A DNA stretch of 64,000 bases, taken from positions 1-64,000 of the forward strand of contig JAUMXB010000003.1 of NCBI GenBank assembly GCA_030529365.1, read 5' to 3'. Positions within the stretch are counted from its first letter, which is position 1; the number at the start of each line of letters is the position of its first letter. A program made the translations under genes and the position numbers. This DNA comes from Cardiobacteriaceae bacterium (lineage in GTDB: Bacteria > Pseudomonadota > Gammaproteobacteria > Cardiobacteriales > Cardiobacteriaceae). The notes under the pieces are model-generated. The model was given only the letters and a program-made list of their open reading frames with translations, searched no databases and was not told where the DNA came from. Positions 44,380 through 55,393 of this stretch are shown in pieces.

Positions 44380-45741
44380 TCAGAATTTGCCTTGCAACCA
44401 TTCCAGCAATCCGCTGCTGTTCAGGAGCACGACGACGATGGCAATCGGGGCAAGGTAGCGCACCAAGGCGTGCCACAATTCAAAAAGGCCGGTCGGCAGG
44501 CTGGAGCCGGTCATCACTTCCTTTTCGACGATGCGCTTGCGCCATGCCCAGGTCGTGAACAGGGCGATGAGCAGCGCGCCGAGCGGCATGCTCCAGCCGG
44601 TGACGAGGTAGTCGAGAGTATCGAAGATGCCGCGTTCGCCAAGGAGCTTCACGTCGGCAAGCAGGCCGAAGGAGAGTGCGGAGGGGATGCCAACGAGAAA
44701 AGTGGCAAGGCCGATGCCGAAGCTCCAGCGCGCACGTTGCTGCGGGCGCTTGTACACCACGGCGGCGACGATGGTTTCCAGCATGGAGAAGGCGGAGGTG
44801 AGGGTTGCGAACAGCACCAGAATCATGAAAACGACAAAAAGCGGAATGCCGAACGGCAGCTTGGCAAAGACGGCGGGCAGGATGGCGAAAATCAGCCCCG
44901 GCCCCTGGTCGGGCGCAAAGCCAAGCGCAAAGACGGCGGGGAAGATCACCAGCCCGGCGAGGATGGAGATAAGCAGGTTCATCCATACGATGCTGTTGGC
45001 GCTGCGCAGGAGATCGTGGTCATCGCGCAGATAGGAAGCATAGGTGATCATGGCGGAGACGCCGATGCTGAGCGCGAAGAAGGCCTGGCCGAGGGCGGCG
45101 AGCATGGTGGAAGGGGTGAGGAACGACCAGTCCGGCGTGAACAAAAAAGCGACGCCCGCCCAGGCGCCATCGAGGGTGAGCGAGCGCAGGGCGAGCAGGA
45201 TAAACATGACGAACAGGGCGGGCATCATGTATTTGTTGGCTTTTTCTATGCCCTGGCTGATGCCGCCCTGCACGACGGCAACGGTGGCGAGCATGAAAAG
45301 CCCCTGAAAAACGATGGCTTGCACGGGGTTGGCGATCATGTTGCCGAAAAATGCGCCGTAATCGGTGCCACTGCCAAGATGGCCAAGCAGGCCATGCCAG
45401 ATGTAGGCAATGACCCAGCCGCCGACGACGCTGTAGAAAGACAGCAGCACGAAGCAGGTAATCACGCCGAGCCAGCCGATACCGGGCCAGAGCGTGCGCG
45501 GCATCAGGCGGTGAAAGGCCTGGATGGCGCTGTGCCGGCTATGGCGGCCGATGGCAAATTCGGCGATGAGAATGGGCGCGGCGACGAGAAAGGTAAACAG
45601 GGTAAAGAGGAGCAGAAAGACGGCGCCGCCGTGCGTGCCTGCGGTATAGGGGAATTTCCAGATGGCGCCGAGACCGATGGCGGAACCGGCGGCAGAGAGA
45701 ATGAATCCGAGTTTGGAAGACCAGTTGTCGTTTGTTGCCAT
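44380..45741 (-). CDS. Neurotransmitter:sodium symporter family transporter
   Basis: 453 residues, about eleven transmembrane helices. The N-terminal SNF signature is SKLGFILSAAGSAIGLGAIW (sodium and substrate site), followed by KFPYTAGTHGGAVFLL. Bacterial relatives (LeuT, MhsT, TnaT) carry amino acids, often hydrophobic or aromatic ones. ATG 45741 is chosen because the family motif begins soon after. Substrate is unknown. Confidence 0.92.
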   Translation of the reverse strand: MATNDNWSSKLGFILSAAGSAIGLGAIWKFPYTAGTHGGAVFLLLFTLFTFLVAAPILIAEFAIGRHSRHSAIQAFHRLMPRTLWPGIGWLGVITCFVLLSFYSVVGGWVIAYIWHGLLGHLGSGTDYGAFFGNMIANPVQAIVFQGLFMLATVAVVQGGISQGIEKANKYMMPALFVMFILLALRSLTLDGAWAGVAFLFTPDWSFLTPSTMLAALGQAFFALSIGVSAMITYASYLRDDHDLLRSANSIVWMNLLISILAGLVIFPAVFALGFAPDQGPGLIFAILPAVFAKLPFGIPLFVVFMILVLFATLTSAFSMLETIVAAVVYKRPQQRARWSFGIGLATFLVGIPSALSFGLLADVKLLGERGIFDTLDYLVTGWSMPLGALLIALFTTWAWRKRIVEKEVMTGSSLPTGLFELWHALVRYLAPIAIVVVLLNSSGLLEWLQGKF

Positions 45742-46128
45742 GAAGATACGCCCAAAAGGTGCGCAGGATAGCGCCAATGATGCGGCAATGCCACAGCGTT
45801 GTTGTCAGGCAGAAGTAGAATGGTAAATTTTCTCGTTAATAAGCGCTTGTGTTGCAAAAATTTCTCTATTTATCGCTTAGTACAAATAAAAAATAGTTAT
45901 TTCAAGATATTTTTTGAATATTTAAGGGTGCGTTTCCCTCCGCTTGCGGGGTAAATGACATAAAAAACACACTGTAAACTCCCTTGGCAGACCAGTTCGA
46001 CAAGCTCGCCCAAGCCTGTCAAAGTGTGCTTGTCGAAGCATCCGATTTTTACCTTCAATTCTATGGTGATTTCGCTCACATAAGACGTTGCTTCAACGTA
46101 ATTTTATCTGACTTGTCAGGGGGTTGTC
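45742..46128. other. Gap between the NSS transporter and an antiporter gene
   Basis: Contains a degraded AAGCGCTT element (45820-45900) and, near 45990-46040, GTTCGACAAGCTCG and its near complement CTTGTCGAAG, a repeat fragment common in proteobacteria. No gene is supported. Confidence 0.5.
45820..45900. repeat. Degraded paired AAGCGCTT element, copy 18
   Basis: Core at 45841, second core eroded to TATCGCTT at 45871. The tail AAATAAAAAATAGTTATTT retains an arm. Divergent intergenic position. Confidence 0.7.
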
Positions 46129-47550
46129 ATGATATTTGCCGATGATGTCTATTTCCGCACCCGCACCTTGCCTATCTTGCTCGGCGGTGGCTTGCTCTAT
46201 TTCGTGTTGCGCATCAGCGATGTGCCCATCAATGCGGTGGCGCTCGCCATTGTGCTCATGGTGGGATTGTGTTTGCTCAAATTGCCGGTGGCGGTTGCGC
46301 TGATTGCCGCAGCCTTGCTCGGCGGCCTGCATGCGGGAATGACGCTTCCCGAAGCGCTTACTGCTTTTAACGACAATCTCCTTGCCGGGGCGCAGGTCGG
46401 CATTACCTATGTGATGATCGGCGCGTTTGCCGTGGCGCTCTCGCGCAGCGGTTTGCTGGAATGGCTCGCTGCCGTCATTGCGCGACGTATCGATGGCAAT
46501 ACTGCGCGCGTGCACCGTCAGGTGAAATGGCTGTTGTTCGGGATTTTTCTGGTCGCCTCGTTGCTGTCGCAAAACGTGGTGCCAGTGCATATTGCCTTTA
46601 TTCCCATCCTGATTCCGCCGCTTTTGGGCGTGATGAATACCTTGCGCATGGACAGGCGCGCAGTTGCCTGCGTGCTCGCCTGCGCCATCAGTGTGAGTTA
46701 TCTGTTGCTGCCCATTGGTTTCGGCGCGATTTATCTCAATGATATTCTCCTTGGCAATATGCAGAGCAACGGCGTGGAAGCAACGGCAGCCATGGCGCCG
46801 AAAGCGATGTTTTTCCCGGTGATGGGCATTTTGGCAGGCATGCTGTTTGCCGTGTTCGTCACCTATCGCCAGCCGCGCGATTATCAGCAAGTGGTGATAA
46901 AGGCTGCGCCCGTCGTGCAGACGCGGGTGATTCGCTGGCCGCAACTGCTTGCCACCTTGCTCGCCATTGCCGTCGCGCTGCTCTGCCAGATCTGGTTCGA
47001 TTCCCTGCTCGCGGGCGGGCTGATTGGCTTCGTGATTCTTGCCTTTGCCGGGATTTTCTGCTGGCAGGAGCAGGACGACGTTTTCACCGACGGCGTGCGC
47101 TTGATGGCGCAGATTGCCGTCATCATCACGGTGGCCTCCGGTTTTGCCGGCGTGCTCACCGCTACCGGCGATATCGAGCCTTTGGTGCGCACCGCCGCGC
47201 AATGGATAGGCGACAACAAAATGCTCGGCGCCGCCATCATGCTGGTGGTCGGGCTTTTCATCACCATCGGCTTCGGTGATTCTTTTGCGTCCGTGCCGAT
47301 TCTTGCGCCGGTGTATGTGCCGCTGGCGATCGCTCTCGGCTTTTCGCCGCTCGCCGCCATGAGTCTCCTGGGCGCAGCAGCAGCATTGGGCGATGCCGGT
47401 TCGCCCGCCTCCACGATCACGCTCGGCGCTACCGCAGGCCTCAATGCCGACGGCCAGCATGACCACATCAAAGACAGCGTGATCCCCACTTTCCTTCATG
47501 CCAATCTCGGCATGCTGCTCTTTGCCTGGCTGGCGCTGTGGTGGCTGTAA
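46129..47550 (+). CDS. Na+/H+ antiporter family protein (NhaC/YuiF-like)
   Basis: 473 residues, about twelve transmembrane helices, ion-transporter superfamily. LGDAGSPASTITLGATAGLN near the C-terminus and SQNVVPVHIAFIPILIPPLL match the Na+/H+ antiporter family related to HI_1586/YuiF. Some relatives are annotated as histidine or other amino-acid permeases, so substrate is uncertain. Confidence 0.85.
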   Translation: MIFADDVYFRTRTLPILLGGGLLYFVLRISDVPINAVALAIVLMVGLCLLKLPVAVALIAAALLGGLHAGMTLPEALTAFNDNLLAGAQVGITYVMIGAFAVALSRSGLLEWLAAVIARRIDGNTARVHRQVKWLLFGIFLVASLLSQNVVPVHIAFIPILIPPLLGVMNTLRMDRRAVACVLACAISVSYLLLPIGFGAIYLNDILLGNMQSNGVEATAAMAPKAMFFPVMGILAGMLFAVFVTYRQPRDYQQVVIKAAPVVQTRVIRWPQLLATLLAIAVALLCQIWFDSLLAGGLIGFVILAFAGIFCWQEQDDVFTDGVRLMAQIAVIITVASGFAGVLTATGDIEPLVRTAAQWIGDNKMLGAAIMLVVGLFITIGFGDSFASVPILAPVYVPLAIALGFSPLAAMSLLGAAAALGDAGSPASTITLGATAGLNADGQHDHIKDSVIPTFLHANLGMLLFAWLALWWL

Positions 47551-47615
47551 AGGATTTTTGCCGAGTATGGTGGGAATCCCGAGTGGATGAGAGCAATATT
47601 TTCATATTTTATATA

Positions 47616-47699
47616 AATATAGTTATTTTTTATCATAAATAAGCGCTTCGTTTGAGAAATTTTCTCATATGAAGCGCTTGTTGGTGAGAAAAATTACCA
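47616..47699. repeat. Paired AAGCGCTT element, copy 19
   Basis: Cores at 47641 and 47672, 31 bp apart. The right arm ends 3 bp from the acetamidase stop. Convergent position. Confidence 0.9.
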
Positions 47700-47701
47700 A
47701 G

Positions 47702-48616
47702 TTACTCATCAGCAAATGGCATGGCAATGCCAAGTTGCGAAAGCACTGCAAGCGGCAGGCTGAAGCGGCAGGTTTTTTGCGGATCGACTACCTGGCAGAT
47801 GTGCAAATCGCCGGCGATGCTTTGCAGGGCAATAGCCTGGTTGGTATCGAGCGCGCCGTGGCGTTCGAGGAATTCGCTCATCATCAGCGTGGCGGCGTCG
47901 GCTGCCTGATCGAGATCGGCATGCGAGGCGATGGTGTGAAGATGGCTGGCGTCGATGGCCAAGGGCAGGGGATAGGGGCGGCCTTTGATGACATGCACTT
48001 CCACGTCCACTACGCCGCGCATCTCCAGCCCGGAAACGCCGACTTCGCCATCGCCCATCGCCGCGTGCAGGTCGCCCATGGCGAGCAGGGCACCATCGAC
48101 GTTGACCGGCAGCAACAAGGTAGTGCCCGCGCGGATGATTTTGCAGTCCATGTTGCCGCCGTGCGCATCGGGAGTACCGCAGCTGATGGCATCCTTTTCA
48201 GGTGCAGTGCCGATGACACCGATCATCGGATTGAGCGGCAGGCGCACGCGGTCAAAGAGCACGACATGATCGTTTTCCACAGCGACGATATCCACGCGGC
48301 TTTTGGCAAGGCGCGAACCGGCAACGCCAGCGCCGGGCAAAGTGGCGAGCACGGCTTCCGGCGCCGCTTCGATGGCATGGATGGTGACGGCGAGCGTATC
48401 ACCGGCCTTCGCGCCTTCAATGAAGACCGGGCCGGTTGCGGGATTGATGCGCGCCCAGTCGAGGGCGTCCAGCGTGTTGTTCGTGGGCGTGATCTGATCG
48501 GTGAAGCAGTCGCAGGTTTCAAAGCGGATGCGGCTGCCGTCCTCGACGCGCGCTACCGGCGCGTTGTCGGGCGACATGGCATAAATGAGATGATCGCGGG
48601 CGATGGTGACAGTCAT
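47702..48616 (-). CDS. Acetamidase/formamidase family protein
   Basis: 304 residues of the FmdA/AmdA family: DQITPTNNTLDALDWARINP, NPMIGVIGTAP, TPDAHGGNMDCKI, VDGALLAMGDLHAAMGDGEV. The family hydrolyses short amides to acid and ammonia. GGAG lies 8 bp before the ATG. No amide transporter is adjacent. Confidence 0.92.
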   Translation of the reverse strand: MTVTIARDHLIYAMSPDNAPVARVEDGSRIRFETCDCFTDQITPTNNTLDALDWARINPATGPVFIEGAKAGDTLAVTIHAIEAAPEAVLATLPGAGVAGSRLAKSRVDIVAVENDHVVLFDRVRLPLNPMIGVIGTAPEKDAISCGTPDAHGGNMDCKIIRAGTTLLLPVNVDGALLAMGDLHAAMGDGEVGVSGLEMRGVVDVEVHVIKGRPYPLPLAIDASHLHTIASHADLDQAADAATLMMSEFLERHGALDTNQAIALQSIAGDLHICQVVDPQKTCRFSLPLAVLSQLGIAMPFADE

Positions 48617-48778
48617 GGCGGTACTCCGGCAGGGGAAAGTGCCGCCATCATAGCCGAATCAGGCCAGAACAGGGCAACGATGGCCGCATGAGGATGGATT
48701 TTGTGAAGGCGCTGGCGCACAGTATTGGATGTTTGCGCGCCACGGCCGTCATGAGCGAGAGCGCAATGATAAACAGAA

Positions 48779-48866
48779 GATGAGAAAATTTATCATCAAT
48801 AAGCGCTTAGATTGATATATTTTCTCATATAAATCGCTTGTTGATGGTAAAAAATAGCGATAAATA
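48779..48866. repeat. Paired AAGCGCTT element, copy 20
   Basis: Cores AAGCGCTT at 48801 and AATCGCTT at 48832 (one change), 31 bp apart. It abuts the stop of the VOC gene. Confidence 0.87.
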
Positions 48867-49247
48867 TCATTTTTGCGAATGGAGACCGATGCGGTTGCCT
48901 TCCGTATCGAGAATCAGGGCGCAGAAGCCGTTGCCGTCGCCGATTTCCTGCTTGCTTTGCAGGATTTTGCCGCCGTGCGTGGCAGCGCGTGCCGCTTCCT
49001 CGGCGCAGTCCTCGCAGGAGAAATAGAGGGTGATGCCGTTGCCGCGCATGATGTTCTGCGTTGGATCGCAGTAGAGCATGCCGCCGATGCCGTATTGCCC
49101 GTAATCGGTGCCGAACATGGCAAATTCGTCTTCCGTATCGGAAAGGGCAAAGTCTTGCAAAGGCGCGCCGAATACGGCTTCGTAAAACGCTTTGGCACGC
49201 GCCATGTCATCGACGGCGATTTCAAACCAGTTGACGGGATTTTTCAT
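48867..49247 (-). CDS. VOC-family (glyoxalase-like) protein
   Basis: 126 residues. Two beta-alpha-beta-beta-beta repeats: NWFEIAVDDMARAKAFYEAV, FGAPLQ, then FCALILDTEGNRIGLHS. The pattern is of the PhnB/YdcJ-like VOC group; enzyme activity is unknown. CAAGGAGACCCC precedes ATG 49247; a longer frame to 50414 is antisense to uvrB. Confidence 0.87.
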   Translation of the reverse strand: MKNPVNWFEIAVDDMARAKAFYEAVFGAPLQDFALSDTEDEFAMFGTDYGQYGIGGMLYCDPTQNIMRGNGITLYFSCEDCAEEAARAATHGGKILQSKQEIGDGNGFCALILDTEGNRIGLHSQK

Positions 49248-49391
49248 GGGGTCTCCTTGTGGGTAAAAGCGCAAGGATAGCGCGAAAGGCGCGCGGGCAT
49301 TTGTCACGAATTGCGCTATGGACGGTTTGCATTTTGCCGATGCGGTTATACCCGCTGCGGCGCTATATAATGGCGCTTTTTGGGAGTGGCT

Positions 49392-51386
49392 ATGGCGGAT
49401 AGGTTTGAACTGGTATCGGATTATGCGCCTGCGGGCGACCAGCCTACGGCCATTGCGAGTCTTCTCGAGGGCTTGAATGACGGCCTGGCGCGGCAAACCT
49501 TGCTCGGCGTGACGGGATCGGGCAAAACCTACACCATGGCCAACATCATCGCGCAAAGCCAGCGCCCGGCCTTGATTCTTGCGCCCAACAAGACGCTTGC
49601 CGCCCAGCTTTACGGGGAAATGCGCGAGTTTTTCCCCAACAACGCGGTGGAATACTTCGTCTCCTATTACGACTATTACCAGCCGGAAGCCTATGTGCCG
49701 GCCTCCGATACTTTTATCGAAAAAGACGCCTCCATCAACGAGCACATCGAGCAAATGCGCCTTTCCGCCACCAAGGCCATCCTCGAGCGCCGCGATACCA
49801 TCATCGTCGCCTCCGTTTCCAGCATCTATGGCCTCGGCGATCCGCGCCAGTACCGACAAATGCGCCTGCATCTGTCGCGCGGCGACCGCGTTGACCGTCG
49901 CGACATGCTCCTCCATCTTGCCGAGCTGCAATACAAGCGCAACGACGTCGAGCTTCTGCGCGGCACTTTCCGCGTCAGGGGCGATGTGATCGACATCATG
50001 CCCGCCGAATCGGACTGGTATGCGCTTCGTATCGAACTCTTTGATGATGAAGTGGAATCCATCCGCTATTTTGATCCTTTGACCGGCGAACTGCTCGATG
50101 CCATCCCGCGCGTCACCATTTATCCGAAAACTCACTACGTCACCCCGCGCCACATCATTCTCGACGCCGCCGAAGAAATCAAAAAGGAACTGAAAGAACG
50201 GCTTGCCGTGCTGCATCGCGATGGCAAGCTGCTGGAAGCGCAGCGCCTCGAGCAGCGCACCAAATTTGATCTCGAAATGATGCGCGAACTCGGCTATTGC
50301 TCCGGCATCGAAAACTACTCGCGCTATCTCTCCGGCCGCGCTGCCGGCGAACCGCCGCCCACCCTGCACGACTATCTCCCGCCCGACGCCATCCTCATGA
50401 TCGACGAAAGCCACGTCACCGTGCCGCAGCTGAACGGCATGTACCGCGGCGACCGCTCGCGCAAGGAAACCCTCGTCGATTACGGCTTCCGCCTGCCTTC
50501 CGCCCTGGATAACCGCCCGTTAAGATTCGAAGAATTTGAAGCGATTGCCCCGCAGACCATCTACATCTCCGCCACCCCCGGCCCCTACGAACTGGAAAAA
50601 TCCGACGCCATCGTCGAGCAGGTCGTGCGCCCCACCGGGCTGCTTGATCCCGAAGTGGAAGTGCGTCCCGTCGCCAAACAGGTGGAAGACGTACTCGGCG
50701 AAATCCGCGCCCGCGTGGCACTGGAGGAGCGCGTGCTGATTACCACGCTCACCAAGAAAATGTCCGAAGATTTAACCGACTATCTGATGGAACAGGACGT
50801 GCGCGTGCGTTATCTCCATTCCGACATCAACACCGTCGAACGCATGGAAATCATCCGCGACCTGCGCCTCGGCGTTTTTGACGTACTCGTTGGCATCAAC
50901 CTTTTACGCGAAGGGTTGGATATGCCGGAAGTCTCGCTTGTCGCCATCTTTGATGCCGACAAGGAAGGCTTCCTGCGCGGCGAACGCGCCCTTATCCAGA
51001 CCATCGGCCGTGCCGCGCGCAACGCCAAAGGCAAAGCCATCCTCTACGCCGACACCATCACCCGCTCAATGGAAGCAGCGATGACGGAAACCGCGCGCCG
51101 CCGCGAGAAACAGATGCAGCACAACCTGGCGCACGGCATCACTCCAAAAACCATCATGAAAAAAGTCGCAGACGTCATGGAAGGCGCGCATGTTGCCGTC
51201 AAAGCGAAAAAAGCGCACCGCGACGCGCAGCGTGAACTTGCTCCGCTCGACCCGAAAACTGCCGACAAGCGTATCAAACAACTGGAAAAAGACATGTACG
51301 CCGCCGCCCGCGATCTGGAATTCGAAAAAGCGGCCGCGCTTCGCGACGAAATCCGCCGCATCCAGGAAAGCGCTTTTGTGTCATAA
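49392..51386 (+). CDS. uvrB: UvrABC system protein B
   Basis: 664 residues. Walker [14 protein letters not shown], the damage-probing hairpin [17 protein letters not shown], helicase motifs ([32 protein letters not shown]) and a C-terminal UVR domain ([20 protein letters not shown]) that binds UvrC. Central protein of nucleotide excision repair. ATG 49392 follows GGGAG. Confidence 0.98.
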   Translation: MADRFELVSDYAPAGDQPTAIASLLEGLNDGLARQTLLGVTGSGKTYTMANIIAQSQRPALILAPNKTLAAQLYGEMREFFPNNAVEYFVSYYDYYQPEAYVPASDTFIEKDASINEHIEQMRLSATKAILERRDTIIVASVSSIYGLGDPRQYRQMRLHLSRGDRVDRRDMLLHLAELQYKRNDVELLRGTFRVRGDVIDIMPAESDWYALRIELFDDEVESIRYFDPLTGELLDAIPRVTIYPKTHYVTPRHIILDAAEEIKKELKERLAVLHRDGKLLEAQRLEQRTKFDLEMMRELGYCSGIENYSRYLSGRAAGEPPPTLHDYLPPDAILMIDESHVTVPQLNGMYRGDRSRKETLVDYGFRLPSALDNRPLRFEEFEAIAPQTIYISATPGPYELEKSDAIVEQVVRPTGLLDPEVEVRPVAKQVEDVLGEIRARVALEERVLITTLTKKMSEDLTDYLMEQDVRVRYLHSDINTVERMEIIRDLRLGVFDVLVGINLLREGLDMPEVSLVAIFDADKEGFLRGERALIQTIGRAARNAKGKAILYADTITRSMEAAMTETARRREKQMQHNLAHGITPKTIMKKVADVMEGAHVAVKAKKAHRDAQRELAPLDPKTADKRIKQLEKDMYAAARDLEFEKAAALRDEIRRIQESAFVS

Positions 51387-51596
51387 ATTATATTTTGACG
51401 TGCGACATCCCTGTCTCGTCAACATAAAAAAGAACGGATATGGGCTACAACCTGGGTGGCATTGCTATTAGGGGGATGTGGACAATTCGCGATGGGTGTT
51501 TTCCGAATTTCCGGGTACTATATGCATTTTTAAATATATAAATCAGTATCTTATATCCTGATGGGAGTACAAATGCCCGGATTGGGCATACATCCA

Positions 51597-54188
51597 TCAT
51601 ACGTTGCCTGTGAGCGTTTCCTGCAATTCGTAGAGCAGCGCCAGGGCCTCGCGCGGCGAGAGGTGGTCGGGGCGGGCGGTTTTCAGGCGCTCGAGCGCCT
51701 TTGCTTCGCTGGCGCTGAGGGTTGGCGCGGGAGTTGACGCGGCTTCAGGCGGGTCGGCCAGGAGGTTGCCCTGCGTTTTCGGGGCGCGGCCGTATTCGCG
51801 CTCGTTTTCGAGCTGCCGCAGTTTGCGCGTTGCCTGATGGATGACGGGCGTGGGTACGCCCGCGAGTTTCGCCACTTGCAGGCCGTAGCTTTTGCTGGCT
51901 GCTCCTTCTTTGACCTGATGGAGGAAGACGATGTCGTCGTGGTGCTCGATGGCGGAGAGATGGACGTTGGCGAAGTGCTTTTCCGTTTGCGCGAGTTCGG
52001 TGAGTTCGAAGTAGTGGGTGGCGAAAAGAGTGAGCGCGCGGTTGTCGCGCAAGAGATGCAGTGCGGCGGCCCAGGCGAGGGAGAGGCCGTCGAAGGTGCC
52101 GGTGCCGCGCCCGACTTCGTCCATGATGACGAGGGATTGTTCGTCGGCGTGGTGGAGGATGTTGGCGGTTTCCGTCATTTCCACCATGAAGGTGGAGCGG
52201 CCGCCAGCGAGGTCATCGCTCGCGCCAATGCGGGTGAAGATGCGGGTAAGGCTGCCGATGACGGCGCTTTCCGCAGGCACGAAGCTGCCGGCCAGCGCCA
52301 TGATGACGATAAGGGCGGCCTGGCGCATGTAGGTGGATTTGCCGCCCATATTGGGGCCGGTGATGAGGAGAAGGCGGCGCTTGGCGTCGAGCTGGAGGTC
52401 ATTGGCGGTAAAGGGTGCGTCGCGATGGATTTCGACGACGGGATGGCGCGCGGCTTTGAGCGTGAGGCTGTTTTTGCTGACCAGACGCGGGCGCGCGTAT
52501 TGCCGGATGGCGGCGAGGCGCGCGAAGTTGGCGAGTACGTCAGTCTCGGCCAGGGCGACAGCGAGGGCGTAGAGAGCGTCGCGCTTCTGGTCAAGCGTGG
52601 CAAGCAGCGATTCAAAAAGGTTTTTTTCAAGTGCGAGACGTGCGTCGCGCGCGGAGAGCACGCGGTCTTCGAGGGTTTTCAGTTCTTCGGTGATATAGCG
52701 TTCGTAGCCTTTGAGGGTCTGGCGGCGCGTCCAGTGCAGGGGCGCGCTTTCCGCCTGGCTGCGCGGGATTTCGATGTAGTAGCCGTGTACGCGGTTGTAG
52801 CCCATTTTGAGGTTGCTGATGCCGCTTTTTTCGCGTTCGGCAGCTTCGAGGCGCACGAGGATGTTTTCGCTGTTTTCGCTGAGATCAATGAGTTCGTCGA
52901 GTTCGGCGTGATAGCCCTTGCGGAAGATGCCGCCGTCTTTGAGGGTGAGTGGCGGGAGCTCGGTGAGCGCCTGGCTGAGGAGGGCGAGGGTGTCGTCATG
53001 GGCGGCAAGGTGCGGCTGGTGGGCGGCCAAGAGTTCGCTTGCCCTGGCAACCGGCGCGAGGGTTTGTGCGAGTTCGGGCAGCAGGGCGAGGGTGTCGCGC
53101 AGCGCGGCGATTTCGCGCGGGCGTGCGCTGCCAAGGGCGATGCGCGTGGCGATGCGCTCGATGTCGGCGGCGTGGCGCAAATGCGGCGCGGGGTTGTTTT
53201 GCGGGTGGGCGAGAAAGGCATCGACGGCATCGTGGCGGCGCGCGACTTGCGCGTGATCCGTGAGCGGTTCGGCAAGCCAGCGTTTCAGCAGGCGGCTGCC
53301 GGCCGCGCTCGCGCACTGGTTCATGACGCCCATGAGGCTGCGTTTGCTGTCGCCCGAGAGGGTGTATTCGAGTTCGAGGTTGCGACGCGTGGCGGCATCG
53401 AGATAGAGGCTTGCGCCGCTTGGCGTCTGGCGCGGCGGCGAGAGCGGGGGCAGAGCGCTTTTGTGCGTGTCGTAAAGATATTGCAACAGGCAGCCGAGCG
53501 GGGCGAGTGCGGCGTCATCGTCTTCGAGGCCGAAGCCGGCGAGCGTTTCCACGCCATAGTGCTCGCGCAAAAGACGCGCGGCGCTGTCGCGATCGAAATA
53601 CCAGTCGGGCATGCGGCGCGGGCGCGCGTGATCGGGATGGTTCGTCCATTTCGCGCTTTCCGGGATGAGCATTTCGCTCGGGCGCAGGCGTTCGATGTCG
53701 GCGCGGGCGTTTTCCGCGCTGGCGAGCGCGCTGGTTTGCACATGGCCGCGCGCGAGGTCGGCCCAGGCGAGCACGTATTGCCCGCCTTCGGGATAGAGGC
53801 AGAGGAGGATGTTGTCGCGCTGTTCGTCGAGCAGGGCGTCATCGGTAATTGTGCCCGGGGTGATGATGCGGGTGACGGCGCGCTCCACCGGCCCCTTGCT
53901 GGTGGCCGGATCGCCGATCTGCTCGCAGATGACGGCGGATTGGCCAAGGCGGATGAGTTTCGCCACGTAGTTGTCAAGCGCATGCACGGGCACGCCCGCC
54001 ATGGGGATGGGTTCGCCCCTGGATTTGCCGCGGGTGGTGACGCTGATGCCGAGAAGCGCACCGGCTTTGTGCGCATCCTCATAAAAAAGCTCGTAAAAGT
54101 CGCCCATGCGGTAGAGGACGAGGGTATCGGGGTAGTCTTTCTTGATGCCGAGGTATTGCTGCATCATCGGGGTATGCGAGTCGGTCAT
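51597..54188 (-). CDS. mutS: DNA mismatch repair protein MutS
   Basis: 863 residues (E. coli 853). The mismatch-reading Phe-x-Glu is in [11 protein letters not shown]. Walker A is GPNMGGKST, Walker B ends in [10 protein letters not shown], and the C-terminal part holds a helix-turn-helix and tetramerisation region. It recognises mismatches and recruits MutL. ATG 54188 starts the conserved domain; an open frame runs on to 54425. No stop-proximal AAGCGCTT element is present. Confidence 0.98.
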   Translation of the reverse strand: MTDSHTPMMQQYLGIKKDYPDTLVLYRMGDFYELFYEDAHKAGALLGISVTTRGKSRGEPIPMAGVPVHALDNYVAKLIRLGQSAVICEQIGDPATSKGPVERAVTRIITPGTITDDALLDEQRDNILLCLYPEGGQYVLAWADLARGHVQTSALASAENARADIERLRPSEMLIPESAKWTNHPDHARPRRMPDWYFDRDSAARLLREHYGVETLAGFGLEDDDAALAPLGCLLQYLYDTHKSALPPLSPPRQTPSGASLYLDAATRRNLELEYTLSGDSKRSLMGVMNQCASAAGSRLLKRWLAEPLTDHAQVARRHDAVDAFLAHPQNNPAPHLRHAADIERIATRIALGSARPREIAALRDTLALLPELAQTLAPVARASELLAAHQPHLAAHDDTLALLSQALTELPPLTLKDGGIFRKGYHAELDELIDLSENSENILVRLEAAEREKSGISNLKMGYNRVHGYYIEIPRSQAESAPLHWTRRQTLKGYERYITEELKTLEDRVLSARDARLALEKNLFESLLATLDQKRDALYALAVALAETDVLANFARLAAIRQYARPRLVSKNSLTLKAARHPVVEIHRDAPFTANDLQLDAKRRLLLITGPNMGGKSTYMRQAALIVIMALAGSFVPAESAVIGSLTRIFTRIGASDDLAGGRSTFMVEMTETANILHHADEQSLVIMDEVGRGTGTFDGLSLAWAAALHLLRDNRALTLFATHYFELTELAQTEKHFANVHLSAIEHHDDIVFLHQVKEGAASKSYGLQVAKLAGVPTPVIHQATRKLRQLENEREYGRAPKTQGNLLADPPEAASTPAPTLSASEAKALERLKTARPDHLSPREALALLYELQETLTGNV

Positions 54189-54437
54189 GCGCGTCGGGGG
54201 AGCGGAAAAGGGCGAAGTATAGCGTGAATGGGCGGGGAGGTTGGGCAAAGAAGGCGCAGGGATTTGTCGCCGTCTTGCAATGGGCGGGCTAAAGCACTTT
54301 TGGTTTAAATAGTGACGAAACGCAAAGCAAAAGCCAATTGATCGATTGGCATTGGAATTGGGACGAGGGGAAACAAAGTTTTCCACAATATTTGCGTCAA
54401 CAAGTTCCACAGCGATTTTCTGCATGATTTTCTCTTT

Positions 54438-54776
54438 TTGAGATTGCGCTTTGCGGCCGCGCGGCCGGTTACTTTCTTTGCGTCGCCAAAGAAAGTAACC
54501 AAAGAAAGGCGACCCCGGGGCGCAGTTTTTCCTTGCCGCGGGGCTTTTGGCGGCGGGCTTGTAAACTCGCTGCGCTCAAACACCCAAGCCCGTATTTCCG
54601 CCAAAAAAGCCCCGCGTCTGCGGCTGCGCCCAGGGGCTTTGAGGCGCTTCGTCGTAACTACATGGGTAAACAGCTGGCTGTAGGTCGGCCATTCATGGCC
54701 GACATCGTTTGTTATCGGGCACAAAGTGCTTGCTTGCAAATTGTTGCGCGATGGTGGGCTAAAGCCCACCCTACGG
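54438..54776. repeat. Repeat field upstream of mutS
   Basis: Contains a perfect 14-bp inverted repeat GGTTACTTTCTTTG / CAAAGAAAGTAACC (54467-54500), a GC-rich stretch with ACCCAAGCCCGTATTTCCGC (54581), a double-hairpin repeat (54680-54729) and a GTGGGCTAAAGCCCAC repeat (54754-54769). No gene is supported between 54189 and 55007. Confidence 0.7.
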
Positions 54777-54799
54777 ATGGTTTTTATAAAAACGATAAA

Positions 54800-54884
54800 A
54801 GTGGTAGTTTTTTACCATTTATAAGCGCTTTTTATGAGAAAATTTATCGCAATAAGCGCTTATTAGTGGGAAATTTTCTCATTG
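54800..54884. repeat. Paired AAGCGCTT element, copy 21
   Basis: Cores at 54823 and 54854, 31 bp apart. Left arm TTTTTTACCA, middle GAGAAAATTTATC, right arm GGGAAATTTTCTC. Confidence 0.9.
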
Positions 54885-54928
54885 GTGTGAGAGGTAAGTT
54901 TCAGCTTGTTGTAGCGCAACGATTGTGG

Positions 54929-54980
54929 GCCGGGTACTTTGTGCAGTGGTTTGATGTCGGCCATCAATGGCCGACCTACG
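54929..54980. repeat. Partial double-hairpin repeat
   Basis: GGGTACTTTGTGCAG (decayed first hairpin) then GTCGGCCATCAATGGCCGAC and CTACGG. It lies just past the DUF454 gene stop. Confidence 0.65.
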
Positions 54981-55007
54981 GTGCCCTGCATGACGGGAAA
55001 TTTCTCG

Positions 55008-55379
55008 TCAGGCTTCTGGCAGTTGCCACAGCCAGATCATCACGCCGCTGCACACGGCGATGATGAGTGCGCTCAGCCACCAGTATTCAAGTCCGAGCAT
55101 CCATGCGGTGAAGGGCAGGGAGATGGAAAGGGCGACGGTGGCAAATATTTTGCCAAGGCGCGGTACGGCGCGGCGCGTTTCCCAGTCGTGAATGAGTTTG
55201 CCGAAAAGGCGGTGGCTGCGCAGCCAGCGGTCGAAGCGCGGCGAGCTTTCCGCAAAGCCCCACGCGGCGACGATGATGAACGGCGCGGTGGGCATGACGG
55301 GAAGGAAGACGCCAACGAGGCCCAGTGCGAGGGCGAGGCAGCCGATGGCGAAGTAGATGTGGCGTTTGACGTTGCGCAT
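55008..55379 (-). CDS. DUF454 (YbaN) family inner membrane protein
   Basis: 123 residues, three or four transmembrane helices: FAIGCLALALGLVGVFLPVM, PTAPFIIVAAWGFAESSPR, LRSHRLFGKLIHDWE are the DUF454 hallmarks. Function is unknown. ATG 55379 is preferred; an in-frame TTG at 55397 would overlap the rimO stop. It is probably co-transcribed with rimO. Confidence 0.88.
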   Translation of the reverse strand: MRNVKRHIYFAIGCLALALGLVGVFLPVMPTAPFIIVAAWGFAESSPRFDRWLRSHRLFGKLIHDWETRRAVPRLGKIFATVALSISLPFTAWMLGLEYWWLSALIIAVCSGVMIWLWQLPEA

Positions 55380-55393
55380 GAGGGTGGTGGCGG

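Noticed and set aside
48867-50414. 515-codon version of the VOC protein
   Set aside because: The extension is antisense to uvrB; AAGGAG marks the start at 49247.
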